NCBI GenBank assembly: GCA_020086605.1
Contig: JACBWW010000028.1
Coordinates: 8,765,006-8,829,005 of the forward strand
DNA: 64,000 nt
Origin: Lanius collurio
Lineage: Eukaryota; Chordata; Aves; Passeriformes; Laniidae
Reading direction: 5' to 3'
Part shown: piece by piece, positions 49,321 to 62,903 of the stretch
Position numbering within the stretch: the stretch's first letter is position 1
How the letters are laid out: each line of letters opens with the position of its first letter
Translations under genes and position numbers: made by a program
The notes under the pieces: generated by a model
Told to the model about the DNA's origin: nothing
The model's input: the letters and a program-made list of their open reading frames with translations, nothing else
Databases searched by the model: none

Positions 49321-52300
49321 TGTGTTCAGGCTTTTAACCATAGTGTTTTCTAGTACTAAAAACACTGACAGTACTGTTGGGCAGTCAGCATAAAGGCACA
49401 GTGATCCCAAAGACCACTGAAAACGAAAAGAATATAGCATCCAAGTGTTTTATTGACATGTGACATTAAGAGGTGACTTAGTTTAATTAGTAAATACTAA
49501 TAAATTACATGTAATCCCTCTTGGCTTTTTTAGGCCTTCTTTGTCTTCTTGACTGTGTTCAGCTTAATTATAATTTTGTTTCTGTATGAGTTTTGTTTTC
49601 CATTTCTGTAGGGTTTTTTGCTGGTTCACTTCCTAATTTTATTATGCAAGATACAACATAAATTTTTTTACTTTCTTGATTTGTCAGTTCACGTGTTTCT
49701 ATTTTATAGTCTCTAATTTGCCTTTCTTGCTCCATGGGTATAGGTGGGTTGTTTGTTCTGATGTTATGTTACCAGGAAAACTACTCTAGCTTTATGTCTC
49801 TTCCTTCCCCATCATCTCAGTTGTCTGTCCTTTCCCAAAACACAATCAGTGTTGAAGTAATTACTGTGGAGTTATTCAGTACACAGTATATGACCTTAGA
49901 TATGATGAAAGCTGTAATGCAAAACTTAGTTTCTGTGGAGGAAACTTCTTGAACTCAAAAGTAGGTGATATGGTCATTTTTCATTTGATTTCTGTCAGTG
50001 CTAGAAACTTTTTTCAGTGTAATAAAACCTTGTAGAAAAACTGAGTTGTCTTAATTGTCATTGGTTTGAAATTCTGTCATAGAAGATTCTATATAATTTT
50101 CTTCGACTGTGTAAAAAGCTTGTAAATGTACAATGGTTTTCTAAAGTAGAAAACAAATATATGGAAGTAAAATTAAGTGCTTTAAAAATATGAAACTAAC
50201 TTGAAAATAACTCTTCATTGGTAAATGTTTCCTTCAATGTTCCATAACGTACTGTCTGTAGAGAAATCACTTTGCTCATGGTAATTTTTGTCTTGTCGTC
50301 ACATAAAGGAGATTTCAACTGTATGTGTATATATTTATATGTATGAACAGTAATGGGAATTGTATGTAAATGCAAAGGTCACCCTGTCTGTACTGTTCCT
50401 CTGTGGCCTCTGCTCTGTGTAGCTTGTTTTTGCTGTGTAGTGGTTGCTCTTTGTAGGGCTGAGGATTGGGCAATAAATGCAGTGTTTGGTGTAGAATCCT
50501 TAAGTAGCAACATTATAATTCATTAGGAATTTTTTATTTTTGTGGACTTTATTTAAGATGAACATAAGAGTTCATCTATTTTGTGTACAAAATTGGTATT
50601 TTTAGTACATGTGTGTAACAAGTGTAGCTTAATGTGTTGTGAATGATGTTATGTTCTCTTGGAGGAGATATTTTTCATGGTATTGGTTGCTGTTTCAGTA
50701 TGTACCTTAAAATACAAGGACAGCAACTCAGAGCACACACACACACAAAAAAAGAAGCAGTATCTTAGGAGGATCCAGACTTCTCAAATCATGCAATCCA
50801 AAGACTAGATTTGAACTGTCCTAGACTGAAAAGTGTTAGTTGTTTAATTTTCAAATAAATGGCCAAATTTAAAACTGTAGACTTTCCAAAGATGGTAACT
50901 TGTTTAATAACCAGTATTTTATTGAATGCAGAGTATTAATAGGGTGCATGAATTTAAATATTGATAAAATTCAGGAGTTATAGTTGCTTCATAGGTTTTC
51001 TTCTCAGAACCATGTTTCTTGCATACCTGGTTGTATGTTTTACTGTTAAATTACTTCACAGTATACTTCAATCAGGGAAAAATAATTTTTTTACCAACTA
51101 ACTTGTGTGTTCCATTGAGAGGTAGAAGAAATGAAGATTGTTGGAGGATATATTTCTGTGAAGTAAAACTGAAGGGTAAAGTTCATATTATGTGACTGGT
51201 GTAATATTTAGGTGAAGGAGTAAGCAAGAAGAACTTGTCCATGTATACTGAAAAGATGAAGCATTCATTTTAACAAAAGATGCAGGTTTTCTGGGTATGA
51301 GGGAGAATGTAAACAAAAATAGGGGTTTATTGATGCTGTGCTATCTCTTGAGTCTCCCAAAAGGCTGAGATATGACTTTTCCCTTATTTATGCAACTAGT
51401 GTATTAATACAGAAGCTTTCATCTATAGGGTGATCCTTACGGAGTCTAGTTTATTCCTAATTGTTCCAAAAGATGAAGCGGAGGCGGGCCTGAGGAACAC
51501 AGACCACTGCATGAGAGAGTTTCTCAGAGTGAGAAACTGATCAGAAACATTGATAAGGAAGCAAAGAGGAAACCAAGTAAACATGAGACAGGACAAGAGC
51601 TGTGGGGTTCATAGGCATACAAGACTACTCTTCTAGAAAGCATTAAGGAGTAATTAAAAGTTCTACTTGTGAATGGAAATGTTAAATCTATTGTTGATCT
51701 TAAGGCAAATCTTACCCCTGCTAGAACAAGACCTTATTCAAGTCATACTTAGTTTATGTGATACACATCATCAAACAGACTTTTATTACTTTCCAACCTC
51801 TTGACTTTAAGTGTGCAATTCTTAGAGCTTTTAGTCCTAGATTTAAATGACTAATTGTGCATATAAATTTTCCTTTTAAAAAATAGAAATGTTCTTCTCT
51901 TGTGGAGGAAATATTTAATTCTGAAGCTGAAAATTCAGTAGTCAAAAACCATACAATCGAGAACATGTGTCTTTAGAGTGTCACAGTTAAGTTCAGACTG
52001 GAATTATTTTTTAAAACTATTTATAAGGCTCTGAAAATTTGTAAGTTAGATAAAGTGGTTTCATGCTTTTAAGCTAAATGGTCAGTCATTTGAGAGCCAG
52101 ACCTTTTTGGTAGCTTCCTAAGAATCTGGGGTGGTTTTTGGACAGGTAGGTAATGAGTTTCCTCTGCCTCAGTATTTTCTTAAACTAAGCTGTGTATGTT
52201 TAGTTCTGCAAAACAATAGGAATCAGACTAACAAAAGTAGATGTCTTTTATGCTGTAAGGTAGAGCTGCTGATAAACACTGTATCCTGGAATCCTGTTTA

Positions 52301-55300
52301 TGAATTTTTCTGTTTTCAGAAAGAACTAGAGTTAAAAATGAATGATAAAAGGGGTGCTTCAGATAGCAGTTTGGCAGAAATTTTGATTGCTGTTGTGATC
52401 CAGCTAGCTGTTTTCTTTCTCTTTGTTCATGCTGTGCAAGTTAAGTGATTTCCTTTGCAAGAGGAAAGAAAATAATCTGCAGTTCATCACATTTTAATTT
52501 TTATCACAGTGTTTTTCTTTCTTTCTTTAGGCTGTTTACCATTACCTTTGTGTAATTTGCTAACATCTTTCAAATTTTTTTTCAAATTTTTTTTAATACA
52601 GTGTTGTTACAGATCTCTTAGCAGTTGATTTAAATGGAAGAATCTTTTTATAGCCTTTCACACACACTACTTCTTTTGTTATATCCCTTCCTGGGTTTTG
52701 CTGTTACCGTATTATTTGGCATTAGTGTCATGTTTTTGTCCCGTTTCTTTCCACTGTACTTCTTTCTCAATTTTAATCTTTAATAATAAATTATAAACCA
52801 GATTGTCCAGTTACAGTACTTTATAAGGCTGTGTAAATTTTCTTCTGAACACATTCAAGTGACGCAGCTTACTGGTAGATTATTTGGGATCCTGGGAGTT
52901 TAGAGCATGGCTTGTGCATGGTAAAGTATAAAATGATGCAAAACACTACAGAGTGTGACATTGTATAGATCCATTTATGACTTCAAGGATAAAACCTTTA
53001 AATATAAAGCCAAGTATCTTCATCTGTACAGGACTTCATTCTATATAGTGTTTATTTACAGATATGTTCCCATGTTCAATTGCTTATTAAGAATTAGAAT
53101 GCGGAGATTTAGTAAGAATTGTTTTGAGTCTTCTGTTGATCATTTCAAAAAGATATATATATGTGAAAGGAATGCATTGCAGTAACTTTAGTAAATTTTC
53201 TTAACAAAAAACCTGTGTTAACTTAAGAGGAAAACTTAATCTTCATGTATTTAAAGGTTACACTAGCTAGGAAGCACAGACAGCAGTCTTTGTTTTTAGG
53301 TAAGTTTGTATTTATACTGTTGGAAAACAGTATTATTGGAAATTGTAAATGAGTGATGATATCACAAAGAAAAGCAGTCATCTTTGATGACAGTTTCAAA
53401 GAAAGCTCGGCCTCTGTGTCATGATGCCTATTGGGTCTCTAGAATACTCAAACTGGTACGTGGCTTATTGTCCTTTTGGATTACTTTAAAGCCTTCATAC
53501 TAAGTGAAGGTATTTCTGACTTTAAGAATGAAAATGCATATTTTATATTCATTAAAAAACTAAACTTGTCACTCTCAGTTTTGTAGCTCTTGATAATCAC
53601 GTGCTCAAGGTTGTTTTTGCATATTTTGCATCTTCAAGAGGAAAATGTTATTTCCTTATGTTCTTGCCCTGTATCTAGCATAAATGCAAAGTACATAATG
53701 TTTTTCTCTTAACCTGTTAATTACTGTTACATGAGTCTTTGAAAGTGTACAGTACCTTGCTGCCAGTACAGCAGGGAGCTTCAGTCGCTGACAGCAGAGG
53801 CAGTGGAGAAAGCTGTGTTGCTGGCAGAGCCACTGAGCATTCAAGCCTGCAGAAGAGCAGCTATCAGTGCTAAGACAGTGCTTCTAGGGTGACTGATGCT
53901 CAGCAGCTTGAGCCTGTGTTGGGGGGGTCTTTATGGCAGAGTAACGGAGGTTTGCTTATTTGTGATCATTGCCCATGATTTCCTCCTTCTTCAGTTTACT
54001 GAAAAGGGTAGGTTTTATCTATGTAAGGTCAGTTTATTTTTAATACAAATATATGGTTTTGAAATTTCCTGTAGTTTGTCTCCACTTTCTTTTTTTTTCT
54101 TTCTTATTCTTGTTATTTTGGCCCCAGCAGCATTGTACTTCACATTAAATCCCCATTTTGGAAGTAGGAACTGCATCTCCTTTGCAAATGTGAAAGAGGA
54201 AGAAAGAGTAAATGAATATAGCAATTATCTAGAGACATTGCTGCAGAAGCAGAATATAATGGAAATTTTCACTCTTCTCATGACCCTTAGCTTTTGTTTT
54301 CAGAGTCAGGTTCTATAAAAATTTATAAAGTATGCATTAGAACAGTTAGTTTAAATGTAATAATGGTTTATCACTGGTATAGCTGGAAATTGTCATGTTT
54401 TGGAGTTTGCTCTCTTGGGTAAGGTAATTAATTTGTTTTGCCATGTAGAATCTTGTAGAAAAATATACATTTTTAATTTATATGCATGGAGAAAGGTACT
54501 TTTTGAAAGACTTACTTTCCCTTAAAATTCGCCATACTTTTTTTATTGTTTTAGCTAGCTGTTTCATAATAAAACCTATGATCATATTCTTCCTTATTGT
54601 TGACTTAAAAATAATAGCTTAGAAGGATGACTAACTAAATTCTAGGAAAACCATCAATAGAAATAAAAGCTTCTCTGGGACTATCCCATTTCTAATTAGT
54701 TGAACTGTACTGAAGAATTTGTGGCCTCTAGAAAATTGGAGAGGAAGAAAATACTGCAGCTGAAAGCTGAGGGGTGTTACTTATAGATTTTTTAAAAAAT
54801 AAAACATTGTTTATAGGATTCATTGATTCCAGAAGTAATGCTAAATAGATACCTGCCATAGTTTTAGCATGTGGACATGTTCTAAAGAAGGATTTTGCAG
54901 TACTAGACTTACCCTTCTGTTCCCAACTGTTATGTGACTCACAAAGATTTTAGAAAATTAGAGTTGCTGACTTTCAGATGTTTGGTTTATGTTTTTGCTA
55001 TGAATGCAGTGGGTCTTATACTGGAATTGCAGAATCTTTAGCATAAATTACTATCAGCATTTTAAAAATCATAGAACAGCTGAAGTAGTTTCAAGACATG
55101 TGCCTGTTGCTGTAGTCAGTTGTGTAATATGCCTTATTTAGTCAGGGAAATTGACCGTGGTAGGTACAGAAGAATACTTTGTTTCATTAACCTGTCATTG
55201 AGTGCCGCACTTTGTAGAGGCCGCTTACTCCACTGTTTACTTGGCACTATAAATGTTACTGGTTTTTAAAGAAATGTCCAAAACTGCACTAAGCTTTCTA

Positions 55301-58300
55301 AGCAACAGGTTTCTGGTTCCCACTCAGTAATTCAAGGAAAGAATAAACTTAATCTAGCTGTAGCTGTTCTATTGCTCTTACCTTACCTGTCACCAGTTAA
55401 TAATCACCAAAAAAAAATGCAAAAATGCTGCCTTGAAGTAGGAGAGCTGGAAAGTCTTATGGTGTTAAAAAAGCAGTCTTAAGATGTTAGGAGATGATTA
55501 ATGTGTTTGGAAATATGGAGTGAGTGCAGGAATAGAGGAGTGTGTTGCAGCCTTGGTTTGGTAGCTGTCCTTGTTTTGAACAATTCCATTTACCTCATTT
55601 ACCACAGGTATGAAAGAAGGAATATTCACCATGTAGTTGGTACAGTCCTTCTGACACTCAGAAGGCAGGTGCTGCTTTCTGTGAGGTAGCTTTGTGCTTG
55701 AAGTGTTTATCAGGGAAGGGTTAGGCAGGATGGTTACTTCTCCTGCCTGCCTGTTCACTTTCACTGTGTGACCTCACCAAGAATTAGGGAAAGCAGCTTG
55801 ATGAGGTTAAGCAGGTGTCTTACCCCACACAGTTGTGCCGTGAAAACTGAAATGGTAGTGATGGCATGAGGGCAGTATGACCTCACATCTCTCCTTAAAG
55901 AAGGGCTTGTCAAGTGTCTATGAAGTGTGGATTATAAGCAGGTTTTGGCTGCTCTTTTCACTGATTCTCAGCTGGGCTTGAATGGAACTGAATAATTTTG
56001 TAAGACATTATCTAGGGCATACTACCCTATTGTGTGGACTCTTTCAGCACTTAAGGCCTTGCAAACCCTTTTACTGTGATCTGTCATCACATTAAATGCT
56101 CCATGTTACAAAGTATTTTAAAAATATAACTTTCACCTTTATGTGGGGAAGAAAGATTGAACTGGAATTTTGTAATTTTTCATTAATCCAGAATGTCCCA
56201 AACATACACATTTTGTATTTCAACTTGCACAACTACCATAGTGTCAATTTATCTTTCCAATCTTCTAGAATGTTTTTGCATTTGGTTTTCTTTTTGCTTT
56301 CAGTCAATGACTGAGAAGGCTTGTCAGTTATAATCTGGCTAAATAAGGAGATAATGGAAGGCATCTTTTTAGTATTCTTGTACTTGAAAAAACCTTGGTC
56401 AGCCACCTGCAAAAACAGTGGCATTCCTAGCAGTCTTCTTATACTATGCGCTTCCAAGGAGCACACTGTAGTTAGTAAATGTGTTGTAATTGTATGGGTA
56501 GGTATTTAACTTATTATTGATTTAAAAAGTTAAAAATGGGAATAATGTTTCAGTGGGACATTCAAATAATAACAAAAAGTATAATCAAAATCCTGTGTAA
56601 GAGTCTAAGTTCCTCTGTAATAAACTATGTTTTGTAGTCAGGGCTCTAGACTTCGCAAGCCTGTGCCAGTCCAGTTATTTTACAGTGTCTTGATTTAATG
56701 CTTAGTTGTTTAGTTTTGGTTTCTTAAATACAAAGATAGTTTAAATAATACTCCTTGTATTGGGTTGAATGTATGAAGACAGTTACACATTTGAAATTGT
56801 AATGGTTCCCTGTATTGCAAGAAGCCCAAGGCTTTGCTGATCTGTTGTTAAACCAAGTAGAACAGTTGCATAGATGATGTGCTTGGGGTTTAAAAGAGTT
56901 CTTTTGTGTTTTGGCTGCTGTAGCATGTTAATGGTTGTCAGTGTAACAGCAAAATGTAGGGAACTGTTGTAGGATATGGTGATTGAATGATGTTTCAGTT
57001 TTAAGTACAGGCACATGTCATGGATGAAGGTTGTAATTTTGGTATCATTTTTCTCTTCTTCAAGCTTATTTAGTCCACCATCCTAGAGCAGTAGTTCATT
57101 GTGTGCTGCAGCGAGCTACAGCTTTGGTTTTACAGGTACAGGTCAGTTGCACAGAGAGTTGTTACACAGGCCACTGCAGCCATCTGAACTGTGTTTCTTT
57201 GTGTGTGTGCTAAAAAATGGGAGAGGTTGGAAAATATTTCTTCTTAAAAATGTCTGAGGTGTTCTCTTCTTAGTTTGTATAAAATTAAATATGAAATTGT
57301 AAGATTACATGTTGGCCATGGTAATATACTGTGTTTTTCCATGGTGTATTTTTTTGGAAATATGCAGAGATTTCTTCTGTTCAATAAATGCTAAGTTAGA
57401 AACCAAATTAAAGCTTCCGTAACAGGAGTTACATCAGAAATGTTTTTTCTTCCTGCCCTCCAGTAAACAAAAGGAAGGTTTAGTGTAATAAAAGACCATC
57501 CATAATACTTTCTACCGTATCTGCACATATAGCTTTTGTTTCATGAGTATGATAAGCATTTTAAAATCAAAATATGGTCTTTAGGTGCAATACCTGAGTG
57601 CTGGTATACTCAATGTGCTGCTAATAAGTGAAAATTGGTATCAATATTGCATGTTAATTACATTCTAGTATCTGTGCAAGTACAGTGTGATATGCATGAC
57701 ATCTAGCAATTATTTAATTGACATTTCTGTAAAATACAGGGTTTCTATTTTTTAGTTCTCTTAATATAAAAATTATTTTGCTGTTTGCCAGAATTAGATG
57801 TTGTATTTAAATACACTGTTAAGATGCAGTTTCATGGTTAAAAATAAGTCTCTACTGTTGCAGGAGAGGAATGAACACACTCATTTTTTCTTCCATCCCA
57901 CACTAACACCTGTGCTCCTTCATGAGCAGCTAAATTTGGCTGAAAAGCTTTTTAATCACCCTATCCTAGTCACAGCCTTCTGTTGTGAATGACTTTCCCA
58001 CACTAGAGAAGCAGCAGGAACACATGATTAACAAGGATGAGAACCTAATTGCTCCTTTAAGCGCAGACTCCATACAAACCAGTACTCTGAGCAGTATTTT
58101 TGCAGCCAGTGCAAGCCAGCATGATGGCTTATCCTTAGCCCTTTCTTTGCAGTGGATCCTGCCACTTCTCAACCTCTCTTTCAGCTGAATAACTCTTCTA
58201 ACTTAGAATAGGATGCTGGCAAGCTGGAGAATTGATTATACTCATAGGAAAACTCTTGGGCACTGGAGTTGGTGCAAGATAAACAGTTCATGTGCAGGTG

Positions 58301-59171
58301 GGAATACTGCACCAAGGGTAATGGGAGCCTCTCCTTCTACCGAAGTGGTGGGAAGCTGTTTGGATCAAGAGATTCTATCTTGTAGAACTACTCCATTGGT
58401 CTCTATTTTACATCAAAAAGGCTTTTATGGAAGAGTGTGGTTAAAGTTCAAGGAAACTTAACTTTGAGAGGTGTTGTGGTACCTTGTTTCTTGTTGGCAT
58501 TTTGAAGCTGATGCTTGGCTGGAGTACTGCAGCAGTCTTAATGAGTAAACAGTCGTAACCGGCAGTTAGATGCTGATTTTTGAAAGAGGGACCAGTAGCA
58601 CTCAAACTCTTTTGTTGGTAGTTAGAACTTCTAATTGTTAATACTCTTAAAGCAAATACTTTAATATTTGTCCTAAGAATTTGATGGTAAGTGATAGGTA
58701 TTTTTTGAAAATGTGCTGAAAACAGTGGTGTTTTTAGACGTGTCATAGATATGTTTAAATATGTCTCAAATTAATTTTGCTCAAGGTGTCTTGTGTCCTG
58801 TTGCAAATCCAGACTTTACCTATGTGGTTGTGCATTTTTGGAAGTAATGTTGTATTGCAGACCCAGAGCCTGCAGCCAGCTAATTTCTTTTAGTAAGCAT
58901 ATGTTATTCTTGGTGTTTCTTTGAAGTGACCTGTAGTGGGATAGATTTAAGTGTGAAGTATAACACAGTTGAATTTGTTAATTTCTTAGATATATGAAAA
59001 AGTTATGTTGTTGGCATTTCTTTTCCTGGAAAATAAGTTCCTGGCAGTAGCGGATAATGTATGTAGGAAGGGGGTGTTCTTGGGAAGAATAAGTAAAGGG
59101 AATTGCTGCACGTTTATATTGAGCTTTCTCTGCAACAGCTTGTACTAGTAATCTTGTCTTTTATTTCTTAG

Positions 59172-59243
59172 TGTGGTCCTGACAAGCTTCTTCTGGTCTC
59201 AGTAACAGACTTTTTACCATGAGCAATTCTACTCCAGCTACAG
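59172..59243 (+). CDS. PTBP3: PTBP3 first coding exon; start codon at 59219
   Basis: PTBP3 is a nuclear RNA-binding regulator of splicing and mRNA stability with four RRMs. This exon has a cttag acceptor and a GTATAT donor. From ATG at 59219-59221 it encodes MSNSTPAT plus one base, corresponding to MNSSTSSG of PTBP3. The context ttttaccATGA is acceptable but lacks G at +4's usual strength beyond that G. Upstream bases in another frame read CGPDKLL, clearly related to the family's RGSDELL. However, only 47 nt separate the exon start from the ATG, where the family has 51 nt (17 codons). The RGSDELL-like frame therefore runs into TGA at the ATG itself, and the frame of the ATG carries a TGA upstream. 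Coding is 59219-59243; bases 59172-59218 act as 5' UTR. Confidence 0.8.
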
Positions 59244-61565
59244 GTATATTAAAAAAAAAAAAAATAAAAAATCTTTGATTGTTCTTTCTCTGTGTTGTTT
59301 TATTTGCTTTTTTTTTTTGTGTGTGTTGAGAAAGATTCAGTAAGTGTATATGTTTACTTGAAGTTTTAGGTCAGACAAGAACTTGAAAATGAGAGAAAAC
59401 TGGGTACTGCTTTTGTTAGTATTACTTTCAGCATTATGTGTACTTAGAGTGTTAATGACCAATGGTTGCATGAATTAACTTTATGTCAAAAAAATTAACT
59501 AAATCATGGCATAGACAATTGCCTGTCAGGAGTGGTTTCCAAACAGTTTATTTTGTATCTGGGCAAAGGACAGAGCAGATGACCTCTTGATAAGTATCTC
59601 AGACTTGCTGTATTTTTGGTGGGAAAGAAGGAGTCTGGGGAGCTAGCTTGAAGATTTTGCTTTTTGGTTTCTTTTACTTGCATGTGTCAGATTGTTTATA
59701 CTTATGCTGATCAGTTCAGTGTGATGTCCAAATGTTTCTACTTGGCTTGAAATAGCATTAGCTTATAGCTCAGCAATGTAATCACTGAAATACATATTAT
59801 TAATTAACAGTGCCATGACTGATCTTTTACAGTGGTATCCAAGATATCTATATGATATTAAACTTTAAAATAGTATAGAGTTGTTTGGGAATTTTTGGGA
59901 TATGTTAGGGGACATTCTCATTAATAACAGTATAAATCTAAAATTAAATATAATCTCTATCAAAATATATCTTTTTACCTACTATAACTATTTCAGCTGC
60001 AGCATTTGTTTTTATGTTTGGGGTTTTTTTCGGTCTGGTGTGTCACATATCTAAATGTGTACCTCTCCATCTCAGGCTACTCGGGGAATACGTTTGTACC
60101 AGTCATGAATTGCGATTCTAATGAACTTGCCATTGTACATCAGGAATCAAATTTCATTTTGTTCATAAGGCTTCTTTCTGTCTGTCTGAAAGTATTTTTT
60201 ACTTTTACTCAATTGAGTGTGAAATTCAGAAAAGGTGATTGCCTTTGGCATGCTTTAAAGAATTGTTGAATCAATTTTGTAATTTAAATGCTGAAAGATC
60301 TAGATGATTATCACTCTGCATCAAAATTAGTATCAAACCACAGCTGAATAAAGAAGCATGGTTTAAAAATCTATGAGGTTTTATATTTGAGATGTGCTAG
60401 CTTTTATTGCTCATTTAGTAACTTTGCTAAAGTTTCACAAGCAAAGAAGCACTTCATTAGTTTGCTCTATTTTGTCACCTCTGAAATGTATCAGAACCCA
60501 GAAGATACCACCTCTGCAAGAGTCTCTCATATTAAACAAAAGGCAAAATTGATACTAGGCTTCATTTCCTGCTTTTTTTTAGTCAAGCATTTCTTGACTT
60601 CTTATAAGTCAAGGACACCTTGTCCATTTTGAACCTGGAAAGTAACAAAACAGGTTGTTAGACTTTACTGGTAACATGTCCTGTCATGGCTTGGTACCGA
60701 TATGTGTTTAATATGTTAACGTTTGTCTTAAAGTTCACATTTTTCAGAATTCATACAGAGGACATGAAGCTATTTAAATTTTCTTGATGGAAAAATCAAT
60801 GCATAACAGAATTTTCAGTTTTGCAAGGGGGACAATTTTTAAGGGGGACAATTTTTAAGTGTGTTATGGTTGGGGCCTTAATCATCCGACTTGAAATTTT
60901 ACAGGTTTCCACTAATAAAAAGACCCTGTAAACATCCTGATGTAGAATGACTTGTATGAACCAGTTATCAGCCTTAGGCTGTATGCAAAACCTACAGCAA
61001 AATCTGAAATTTCTTATAAAGCTCACACAGAAATTTCTTCCCAGTATTTTGTGTTTCTGCTTAGAAGGCTAAATGCAACAGATCAGGTGTTAATGCTATC
61101 TCTCTTGCCTCCATTGCAATTGCTTCTAGAACAATATGCCTGTTCCAGATGTGGTGTTCTGCTTAAAAGTGCTTTGAAGGATATCAAGCAATGTCCTTGA
61201 AATGTAGTCATTGGTCACTTACCAAATTGGCCACTTACAGTATCCAAATAGGCATATGTTCAATAAAACCCTACTTCTGGCAATGTGTCAAAGTGGAAGA
61301 TTTAAGAGTTTGTCTGGATTTCATGCTGTCTATCTTTTTTAAAGACTTTTTAAAACTGAAAATAATTTGGAACAGCAGGCTTTCTTTAATAATATAAAAG
61401 CAAACTCCAAACCTTGAGTTATCAACTTAGTCACAGAAAGATAAGCTGGTGATAAAAGAAAAATTAATGTATTACTTCCCAATTAAGACTTTCCCCTCTT
61501 CTGTGCAACTAACATTTTGTAAATGTCATATGTAGGCATTTGGGGAGAAGTTACTGACCTCCATT

Positions 61566-61650
61566 AAAAAAAAAACCAAACAAACCACAAACCAACAGTA
61601 AACCAAAACCAAATCACCAGAAAATAAACAAACAAGTCCAAAGCAAAGCC
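61566..61650. repeat. A/C-rich low-complexity run in PTBP3 intron 2
   Basis: aaaaaaaaaaccaaacaaac and aaccaaaaccaaatcacc type sequence about 230 nt upstream of the RRM1 exon. On + it is purine/C-rich and so does not add to the polypyrimidine tract. Confidence 0.8.
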
Positions 61651-61875
61651 AAACATACCACACCATCCCCTTGCTATAGAGATTTGGAATAGCTGATGAT
61701 GTCTTCTTACACTGTCCCTTTGTTAGATATGAAATGTCTTTCTTAAGATTCAAAGGGCTATACCTTAGTCAATGTCAGTGCTGAGGAAGCAGTTTCTCCT
61801 TTAGGTTTTGATATGTACCCTGTGCAATGTGTTTGTCTTGTTTGCTTGTCTGTCTCCCTCCCTAAAATATTTTAG

Positions 61876-62039
61876 ATAATGAGAAGAAAAAAAGTAAAGG
61901 AAGCAGATCGCCATGTTCCCCTTCACGTGTCCTTCACATTCGTCAAATTCCAAGTGGTGTTACTGGAGCAGAAGTCATTTCATTAGGTCTCCCTTTTGGC
62001 AAAGTAACCAATCTCTTGATGCTAAGAGGAAAAGGTCAG
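61876..62039 (+). CDS. PTBP3: PTBP3 exon, linker and first half of RRM1
   Basis: The translation starts [19 protein letters not shown] and goes on to [19 protein letters not shown], then [27 protein letters not shown] separates PTBP3 ([10 protein letters not shown]) from PTBP1 and PTBP2. VLHIRQIP is the RNP2 strand of RRM1 and [12 protein letters not shown] is the family hallmark. The family NDSKKFKGD segment before RRM1 is altered to NEKKKSKGS, and HIRKIP has become HIRQIP. The acceptor is aatattttag and the donor is gtatgt. It joins in phase with the exons on both sides. Confidence 0.92.
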
Positions 62040-62903
62040 GTATGTAGTTTTCAATGTTTCATTTTCTAGAGCAATGCTGAAGATGCGTTTCATGTTGTGA
62101 CAATTTTGATCTTGTGCTTGACTGAAATGATTGCGACAATGTCTAAATATTTCATTGGTAGCTGAAGATTTTCATATTTTTAAATGTGAAAGGATATTAT
62201 GAAATGTAAGTTTTTAATATGCTTTTGGATTAAACAATGAACTGGAATTTTTTAATAATATTGCTAAACATTATATCCACTCTATATAAGAATGTAATAA
62301 GTGATAAAGAACTTCATTGTCACTACTGATGAGGACATATGACCACTACAGTCTTCAAAGAGCCTGCCTACTTAAATTGCTAACATGCATGTTAAACACA
62401 TCTGTTTAATCCTATTAGATGTGACAGTCGTTTGCATCATGAAGAAACACGGAAATCCTAAAAATAAGCATTCATTCAAAAATTGTCTAGAGCATTGAGC
62501 TGGGTTAATACAATACATAAACTGATGGATGTTTAATGTTCTGTTTCAACTTCTTCAATCACTATGCATATCAGCTACCTAAGTAATAATGCTTGGTTTC
62601 AGGAATTTAATATTGATTAGCAGTGTGATGTGTTTAGCAGCTTTGCTTCCCATATGTCATACTTATTCCATGTCTTCTTAAATGACATAATGTTCTTACA
62701 ATGTAGAACTTTCTAAGAAAACCCATAAATTGAATAAAACAGCTCCATAAACATGCACACGCAAATACATTCTAATGCTGTGCAAATCAGTACTGTACTT
62801 TTACATCATCTTTTTCTAGTGAGAATGGGATTGGGAAAAAATTATGCTTTGGTTTTGCTTGTAGACAAAAACAGCATTGAAATCAGCTATGTATTGGTTG
62901 CAG

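Larger units (their letters stand above)
45001..59171 (+). other. PTBP3 intron 1, no further gene recognised
   Basis: 14 kb of AT-rich sequence. Exon-like signals occur at 48149-48186 (listed) and at 52320-52448 (acceptor followed by a 42-codon frame with a hydrophobic segment). Nothing else resembles a known gene on either strand. Confidence 0.55.

Noticed and set aside
51518..51538. 9-bp perfect inverted repeat with a 3-nt loop
   Set aside because: Short enough to occur by chance in 64 kb; nothing nearby gives it a role.
53896..54318. 140-codon plus-strand frame in PTBP3 intron 1
   Set aside because: Rich in leucine and phenylalanine because of T-rich sequence; no homolog recognised.
60825..60856. 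Two adjacent copies of a 16-bp unit (aagggggacaattttt)
   Set aside because: A simple short duplication in an intron; no further copies.
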